Positions 46,417 through 55,400 of a stretch of DNA of 64,000 nucleotides are shown piece after piece. The stretch comes from Omphiscola glabra (taxonomy: Eukaryota > Mollusca > Gastropoda > Lymnaeidae), in the NCBI GenBank assembly GCA_964017045.1, contig OZ024811.1, positions 15,271,312 to 15,335,311 on the forward strand, in the 5' to 3' direction. Made by a program: the position numbers and the translations under genes. Below the pieces are notes generated by a model. It saw only the letters and a program-made list of their open reading frames with translations. It ran no database searches and was not told where the DNA came from. Each line of letters starts with the position of its first letter. Within the stretch, counting starts at the first letter, position 1.

Positions 46417-49400
46417 TATTGCATGCAGTTGGGTTTTATTTATATCGAGGTCTTTCACGCAACACTACCCTCTTCAGCCGGCACACCAATGTGTCGCGAC
46501 ACACCGTTTGAAAAGCTCTTGGCCCTTCTAGATAAGACGGCACTGGGTGATGCGTTTTGGATTCGAACCAGCCCTTTACCCATTTAGAAAAAGAAATCCT
46601 TCTCTTTTTGCTTGATTCAACGCCTGATATGCATCGCGTTTGATCGGTGCGTTTAAACACCATGGAAGCTCAGAGTCCAAGTGTGCCAGCTTCAAAGGGG
46701 GACATCAAGGCCATTATCTCCACTGATTTAAGTCGGGTCTGTTTGTTGTAGATGTCTGCAACAGTCAGGGATTAATGTCTCGTTAGTGGGGTTAGGGCAG
46801 CGATGGGAAATTATGGGGCGGGGGTGGCGGGGGGGGGCAGGGCAGCGCCACCATGAATCTGATTAATGAGTGTCAGGGCAATGAGTGTCAGAGCAGTGAG
46901 TGTCAGGGCGATGAGTATCAGGGCAATGATGATCAGAGCACTGATTATCAGAAAAATTAGTATCACAGCAATGGGTGTCATATTAATGAGTGTCAGAGCA
47001 ATGAGTGTCATAGCAATAGGTGTCAGTGCAATGAGTATCAGCACAATGAGTTCAGAGCAATGAGGTTCAGGGCAATACGTATCAGAGCACTGATTATCAG
47101 AAAAATGAGTGTCAGAGCAATGGGTGTCAGATTAATCAGTGTCAGGTTAATGAGTGTCAGAGCAATGAGTGTCAGAGCAATGGGTGTCCGAACAACGAGA
47201 GACAGATTAATGAGTGTCAGAGCAATGAGGGTCAGGGCAATGAGTATGAGAGCAATGATTATCAGAGCACTGATTATCAGAAAAATGAGCGTCAGAGCAA
47301 TGGGTGTCAGATTAATCAGTGTCAGAGCAATGAGTATCAGAACAACGAGTGTCAGAACAATGAGTATCAGAGCTGTAGAGTACCTTTTAGAGGCCTCTCC
47401 TCCCCACAATCCTTCTTTGGTTTTGTCCCCGCGTGCATTCTATGATGATACTTTTATTCTTTTCCTATATCACAATTTTGGGACACTTACATGTTCGATG
47501 CCCTCTACAATAGCAAGGCTCGCAGTACACACGAAGCGGCTCTGATCGAGTCTTCGCGTCATTGACTGTCTGATTTTCATTTAATCTAGTTTGAGTGTTT
47601 TGTCAAACTTTTTTTTTTTTAACAGCCATTTAAAAAAATATTAATGCATATGTCTCATTTCTGACTTTCCCGATCCTCTAATTTTATAGGCCAAATTACA
47701 GCATTGTTGTTAAGATAATTGAATGTACTATACGTTTGTAAGCTGAATTCTTCATTTTAACGAAAAATAAACTACTACAAATGACATCCGAATAGCATTA
47801 GTCAAAACGGACCCGGACACGCGGCGCCGCCATTCGCACCAGGGTACCATTGGGCTCAATGCTATTCGGGTGTCATTTCTGGTAGTTTATTTTAGTAAAA
47901 CTGAAGAATTAAGAATTCAAACGTATAGTACATTCAGTTATCATTCATTTGATACCTCATTTGGTCTTACAAACCCAACAATAATATTTTAAATCATTTT
48001 TTAATCCCAACCTCTCAGTTATGGTAACCGTGTACCAATGGCCACTTTGTTTTATAATTCCTAAAATGGAAAACCCTTTTTTAAATAATTGAATAACAAT
48101 TATTTTTTTTTAATTCCTGGGTTAATTTATTTTTTCTTTATTGAGATTCGGCCATAGCAGATTCTACTAACCAGACACAGCCCCCCCCCCCCCCCCCCGC
48201 ATCATTTTTTTTTTCGAAACCGCGGTGTTAAGGCCCTAGTACGAGACACAGTGGTGTAAGGTGGGTCAGGGGTGGGTCATACCAGATCCCGCTGCCAGAT
48301 TTACGAGCCGACACAACAATGGTCATAAAATGAACACGGAAACAAAAAGCGAAAAGAGCTAATAATTCCATAACGGTCCTCTTGACCTGGACTAATCGTC
48401 CCGGTACCGGCCACTTGACCGGGACGTGTGTATAAACATTGAGTGATGGCGGCTGTTTGTGTTGTCAACCAATGAAAGAAATATGCTTCGTTGCATTTGC
48501 AGCTGTAGGAATAACAAGCCCAGCGGAAGTTTGCAAGACTGTACGAGCCACTCAATGTTTGTAAGACTATACTAGCCATTCAGTGTTTGTAAGACTATAC
48601 TAACCAGTCAGTGTTTGTAAGATTATACTAGCCAGTCAGTGTTTGTAAGACTATACTAGCCAGTCAGTGTTTGTAAGATTATACTAGCCAGTCAGTGTTT
48701 GTAAGATTATACTAGCCAGTCAGTGTTTGTAAGATTATACTAGCCAGTCAGTATTTGTAAGATTATACTAGCCAGTCAGTGTTTGTAAGATTATACTAGC
48801 CAGTCAGTGTTTGTAAGATTATACTAGCCAGTCAGTGTTTGTAAGACTATACTAGCCAGTCAATATTTGTAACACTATACTAGCCAGTCAATATTTGTAA
48901 CACTATACTAGCCAGTCAGTGTTTGTAACACTATACTAGCCAGTCAATATTTGTAACACTATACTAGCCTGTCCATATTTGTAAGACTATACTAGCCATT
49001 CAGTGTTTGTAAGACTATACTAGCCAGTCAATGTTTGTAACAAATGCAGGAAGAGATATAGGTAGTTGAAATCAGATATGTCAGTTGTTAATCAAACACT
49101 TTAGCCGTTGATGCATATCGCAATTTATTTTCTGATTACTCTATAGCAGTGGTTCTCAACCTTCCTAATGCCCCTTCCCTTTAATGCAGTAACTCATGTT
49201 CTGGCGACCCCCAAACATAAACTTATTTTCTTTACTACTTCATAACTGTCGAGTATATGTGTTTTTCGATGGTCTTAGGCGACCTATGTAAAAGGGTATT
49301 TCAACCCCCAAAGGGGTCGCGACCCACAGGCTGAGAACCGCTGCTCTATAGTCACTATACTTAATCGGAAAGCAACAAAACAGATGCTGGTGGAAATTTA

Positions 49401-52400
49401 GATTCACTATTATGAATCGGGATTTAGATTCATTAATCTGAATAGGATTTTTAAAAAAAATAATAATAATTTGACTTTAAGTGGTTAAAAAATATTTTTT
49501 TTTAAATTATTTTTATTTAAACTCCTCATAGATCGTCAAAATTTTAAAAAATTAGTTATAAAAAAAAAGATTGCTTGTCTTTCTGCCACCTTCACACGGC
49601 CCCCGGGTACAAGACGCGAGCTGCATGCCCGCGTTATTTTAGACTTGAACAGGTAGCTGCTGTTGCTGTCACACATCTGAATGGTGAACCAAGCGGCATA
49701 TCTTCACGCAATAGAGATTTTCCCATATACAGTGGTACCTCGACATACGAGTGCCCTGACATACGAGATTTTTTAGAAACGAGCCGTCGAGCGAGCGATG
49801 TTTTGCTTTTTTTTGAGATACGAGAAAAATTTGAGATACGAGGAACCGGATCAACGGGTCGGCCTGCTGCAGTGACGAAAATTAAGCGAGAGAAACAAAA
49901 AAATTGTACAGTGGCTTTTAAGTTCAATTAAGTTAAGTGAAGTTTGGTTAAGTTCCATTAAGTTTATGGGTAAAGTATAGCATTAAGAGTGTAACGAGTA
50001 AGTGAATTAAAGTGACCGAAAGAGTTTAGCATTAACAGTGTAGCCAGTAAGTGAACGAAGTGAATCTCCTTCGCCTATCTCCTCCACACTACGCCTCCGA
50101 CAGCATCTTCAGTAAGCTGAAGTCGGCTGATTTCCAGGGTCAATACACTTTATAAAACCAGATTAGTTCTTTACATTCTCTTATATTATGTTTTTATACA
50201 ATATTTGTCATCTATAAATTCATTTTTCTTAATAAAAAAACACTTAAAAAAACACAGAGGTGGGATTTTTTTTTTTTGGGGGGGGGGGGGGGGGCTGGAA
50301 CGGATTAATGGCATTTCTATTAATTTCAATGGGGAAAATTGCTTTGAGTTACGAAGCAAATTGACTTACTAGCAAGGTTAAGGAACGAATTAAACTCGTA
50401 TCTCGATGTACCACTGTAGCTCCTTCCTTTCTGATCGACGCCATTCCTGGGACAAGAAGACCAATGGAAACACATTCGATTTTGTTAATATTTCTTTAAA
50501 TAAAGTCACTTCCGGGTAATAGCAAATACCTCCACCCCATCCCCAAATATACCATTGAAAAAACTCCACATTTAGAGAAAATTTCCCACAAAGCGGGGGC
50601 GCAACCTCTGCTTTCCTACAAGGCGGGGGCGCAACCTCTGCTTTCTGACAAGGCGGGGGCGCAACCTCTGCTTTCCCACAGGGCAGGGGCGCAACCTCTG
50701 CTTTCTCACAAAGCGGGGGCGCAACCTCTGCTTTTCCACAGGGCAGGGGCGCAACCTCTGCTTTCTCACAAAGCGGGGGCGCAACCTCTGCTTTCCCACA
50801 GGGCAGGGGCGCAACCTCTGCTTTCCCACAAGGCGGGGCGCAACCTCTGCTTTCCCACAGGGTGGGGCGCAACCTCTGCTTTCCATGAAAAGGCGGGGCG
50901 CAACCTCTGCTTTCCCACAAGGCGAATGTTCGGTCAACCTTAGAGGCTTTTTGCGTAGCATTGGGGCGGCAAACATTTTAGCCTACCCACCCCGGGTGGC
51001 ATTTATACTAGCTGCGCCACTTCCCCTCCTCCACACATTTAAAAAAAAAGTCTGCTTTACTTAATCTCATGACTAAATTTAGATTTATGTGAAGAAAAAA
51101 TGGCACGAGAAGTCGATCATTTCATATTGATTATATGTTTCGCGGATTTACATATCGATTTCAATTTCCGTTCGAGTTACATTTGATCACAGAAGGGACG
51201 TCTGACCGACCTTTGAGTAGTTCATTAATGGGGCGAACGTGACCAGCACAGACTACGGCAATGCTAAACTCGAACCAAGTGGACATCACATTTGAATGTA
51301 GCACCAGGGAACTACACGAGGCAAGTGGAGCTCGAGCCGTCTAACCGGAAAGGTCAAATGTCAGCTTGGACTTTCCCCCTAGATCTTTCAAAATTTTAAG
51401 GAGGCCGGATCCGACGCAACGTCAGACGTTCGATAACCCCAAGAGCTTGGGATCTATTCGCTAGATCAAGGTCCCCCATTTCGTCACAGCTTTGTGAAGG
51501 TTGAATTACAGTGTCGTAGCTAACAAATCTAATCACGCAGGAGAGAAGAAATAAAGTGGGCGGAAGTAGAATCTTAAGTCAAACAGGAAATGATATGGCA
51601 GTTATGTAAAAATTGTGTATTTGGTGAATACCATACACCCCGCCCCCTTTTCTCAAAAAATATCCCTCCCCCCCAAAAAAAAAACAACAACAACCAGAAA
51701 GCGAACTAAATTTGCGTTTTTTTTAATTTTAATTGGTGACACCAGAGTCTGCCGTAATGATGGACCGGTTCTTGAGCAGAATCTTTTGCGGGTCATACGA
51801 TTCAAGGGATGGAGAAGTAATAGTTAATTTTAGATCAGTCACCAATGTCAGAATATTGGAACGAACTACGTCTGTTTACGGCCTTAATTCTAGTGTCAGC
51901 GAGATCTAAAGTTTTGCTCGCAGGATACAATCTGTGTCCGGAAAAAAAAGGTTCTAAATTTCCGGCCGTCCTTTCACAAGAAAATCTTCATCGTCACTAC
52001 AACGTCACTACAACGTTACTGCAACGTCACTACAACGTCACCTACGCCGAAGCAATCGGGAGACAGGAATCAAATATTTGCATGATTTAGGATGGGACGA
52101 TGGGTATAGCAAGAAACTATTTCTGTCTGTTGTTTTATAATGAATGGACGTATATTTACAGTTGTTGTTTTTAAACTATGGATTGTATGCAAATTTTATT
52201 TTAAAATTCCCAAATGAAATCGATAACATTTTGAAGATGTTGGCAATAAATGTTGGTAACTCTTAGACAATCATCAACTGGGATAAAGACATTTTTAGTT
52301 GGGTTTTTTCCCTCCACTGATGTTCTAAATGGCTCATAAATATACAAGCATAATAGTAATAGAGGCGTAGCTAAAGGGTGGCAGGTGGGGGGGACAGATG

Positions 52401-55400
52401 TCATTTGGCGCCAGTCTAGTTAGGAGCGCCGAAATCTGCATTGATATTATTTTATTGATGAAAATGATGGGTTTGAGAGTTTAAAAAAATAAAATAAAGC
52501 GAGGCTCTTTAAAATGAATCTTGTCCCCCCCCCCCGGGGCGCCTAACACTCTAGCTACGCCCCTGAAGCCTAGCTGCCAGCTGGGTCCCCGTTTTCGTTC
52601 CCATCGCGACACCACTGATCTGATCATAGAATTCATCTTGATGAATTCAAACGAGTTATGTTGCAACTTGCGACCAGCTCTGTCAAAACGTACAAGGGCA
52701 CGTGTCTTGGAAACTTAGGCTTAGTATTTATTAGTAGTATCATTTAAAAGGAAACAACACGACAACTGTACTGCAGTAAGTCCATCCGTGTGAGGAATTG
52801 TAGCATAAAATATAATAAAGAAAAATCCAAAGTTGAATTTTTTTTATTTTTTTTTTTGTTTTGTTTTTTTTGTTCTTTGACATGCAAATCCAAATTTTCA
52901 AGCCTTTAATCATGTGGCTAGTGTCCCTATTTTAAGACGTCAAACTTACAACGACGGGCTGGAAAATTATAATAACGAAATTCCGAAACTAATTAAGTAC
53001 GACGAGAGCAGGCCGAGACAGTTGGTCTTGTAGGATTTCCCTCCTTACCAATAAGTTCATATAACAGGTATAGGCATGGTTTACCAAGATCCCGGTATTA
53101 AAGTCGTACATTTGTTGCAGACTAAGCTAAATGGGCAACTCCAATAAGATCTTCAAATTGTATTCTTGACAGTTTAACTGTTTAAGACAATTAGTTCGTG
53201 TGGGCTAGGAGTGTAGAAAAAAAGTGTTATGTTTTAATTGTTTGGAAATTCGTATCCCGAAAAACAACAGCTCCGCCTTCAATCTTCCGGTTATACTAGA
53301 GCAGTGGTTCTCGATTCCTTAATAAAGTTTATCATGTTGTGGCGATGCCCAACCACAACATTATTTTCGTTGCTACATCGCGTTTTCCGATGGTCTTAGG
53401 CGACCCCTGAGGAATGATGGTTCGACCCCCCAAAGGGGTCGCAACCATCAGGTTGAGAACCGCTGTATTAGAGGGTCGCAAATGTCCGACACATCTTTAC
53501 AAATTTCCGACACATCTTTACAAATGAGTAACAACAGTGCTGAAGCTTGTGTTTGTAGCTCTTCGGGCGATACATTACTTTGCCACCACCCACTCACAGA
53601 ATAATATAAATAGCACAAATCAAACTAAAGCCCTATTATATTTAACATGGGGGGTGGACAAAAAAAATTTCACTCCCTGAGAAGTGCCGCTCTCCCAGGG
53701 CCCACCGCCCCCATCCTTTCTCTCTCCTGCGTCAGTGTCGACACTTGTGTGCCATAGCGGATTATAATAAACCGTATAATTGTTCCAAAATGTTAAATGT
53801 ACAGGAGTATTGCCCAAATCCCCGCACTGCACAGAGTGTACTTGATCTCGGTTGACTCCACGACTCTCAATGCTGATTTAAAAGATTTAAATCCTCTGAT
53901 TGTTAGCATCCGTCCGCCACACGCTGACGATGGTATGGAATTCGCAGGACGAAATCCACAAGGCCTGGGATTATTCTTCTAGGATTATAAGCTGGTTCCC
54001 AACAGCAAATCGCCTCTCTCCACGCCGCTGGATAACCCAAGGGAACATAATGTGGATGATACAGCTTGGCACCAGTGGCGTCGCAGGAGTTATCGGAATC
54101 TTTCATTGTATCAGTTTTATCCGCCTTTCGGGACTCCATCTCCGGGTTTTGAATTCAGTTTCCTTCTCTTAGATGAGTTGCCGTCCAAGGTTAACGAGTC
54201 CCATCCACCCGGGGTGCTGTTGATGTTTTTTGCTTGACTGTGATTTGGCCGGGATTGAACTCCAGACTGAGATTTGCTCAGCTTAGACCACTCGGCCACA
54301 TAGCACCCGATACTTTGATAGCTATTACTGGATGTATCGATACCATATTTAAACTTACAATAAAAATTTCATTGACCAGCTGCCCGTATCGATACTTTCT
54401 CGACGCCGATAATAAATTGTCATTGCTCACGAATAAAGAGTGTAAATTTTTGGGGCCAGCGATCAGAGCGTGCGAGAGACACCGTCTCACAAATTGACCA
54501 ATAATTAAAACTAATCGCCTGTTTAATACGCCTGTCACTTTAGGTACAGAGAAATCTTTGACAAAGGCGGGCTCCCACGGTGCGAGTGTCTCCACGGTGA
54601 TACATTTTTATTTACATCCGCTCGAGCTCCGTGTTTGCCAGGTACAAGTAGAGACACCGGCCAATGAATGAATTTTAGATTATGTATTATTTTTTTTGTT
54701 TTGGTACGGCTACAGTATTTTTTTCAATTAAGTGTTCGAGGGCGAAGAAAATCGTTGAAAAATATCCATCCATTATTTTGAGATATTCTAACTGTATTAT
54801 TCTTAATTATCCGTCTCACAGCGTCACAAACCGTTTTCACCGCTTGAGCGTTCCGCCCACTTCAATCGCGTAAACAAAAATAAACTTGGAGTACTTACTT
54901 TACTAGACTGGTATCGACTACAAGTATTTCGTAATAAAAACAGTAAGTCTACGCCTACACTGACTACAGCTCCATTACGGTTATCGGAAGTTTGTTTCTA
55001 AGAAATTTCTTCGACGGAAAATTGATCGACGGAAGTTTGGTCGCACGGAAGTTTGGTCGAATTCTTTTTTCAGTTCACACGATCAAATTTTCCTCAAATT
55101 TCTCTTTAACGCACTATACTGTATAGTAAAACAAAATAATGCGCTCAAAAATATATTTGACGCAAAAATTTGATCGCGTGAACTGAAAATAAAATTCGAT
55201 CGAATTTCCATATCAACTCATGTCTCCGAACGATTCTACGAATCCGTTGGCCCAATGTCATCACCAACGAGGATCTCTGGCGGCGCACACAACAAGAACC
55301 AGTTGAAGAGTTAGTCTGCCAGCGCAGATGGAGATGGATTGTTCACACCCTCAGAAAGTCCACATCAAGTACTAAAAGACAAGCCCTTACTTGGAACCCC

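Noticed and set aside
46811..47545. Hydrophobic repetitive frames on both strands, resembling membrane proteins
   Set aside because: A 15-bp period keeps frames open on both strands at once; the Ile/Leu/Thr content follows from the unit.
50390..50976. Frames with repeated CGKAEVAP or GKQRLRP
   Set aside because: Artefact of the 30-bp array; unit length varies between 29 and 30, so no stable frame is maintained.
54247..54299. A functional tRNA gene
   Set aside because: It has A- and B-box-like parts but no matching acceptor stem, and is continuous with a SINE body found elsewhere in the window.
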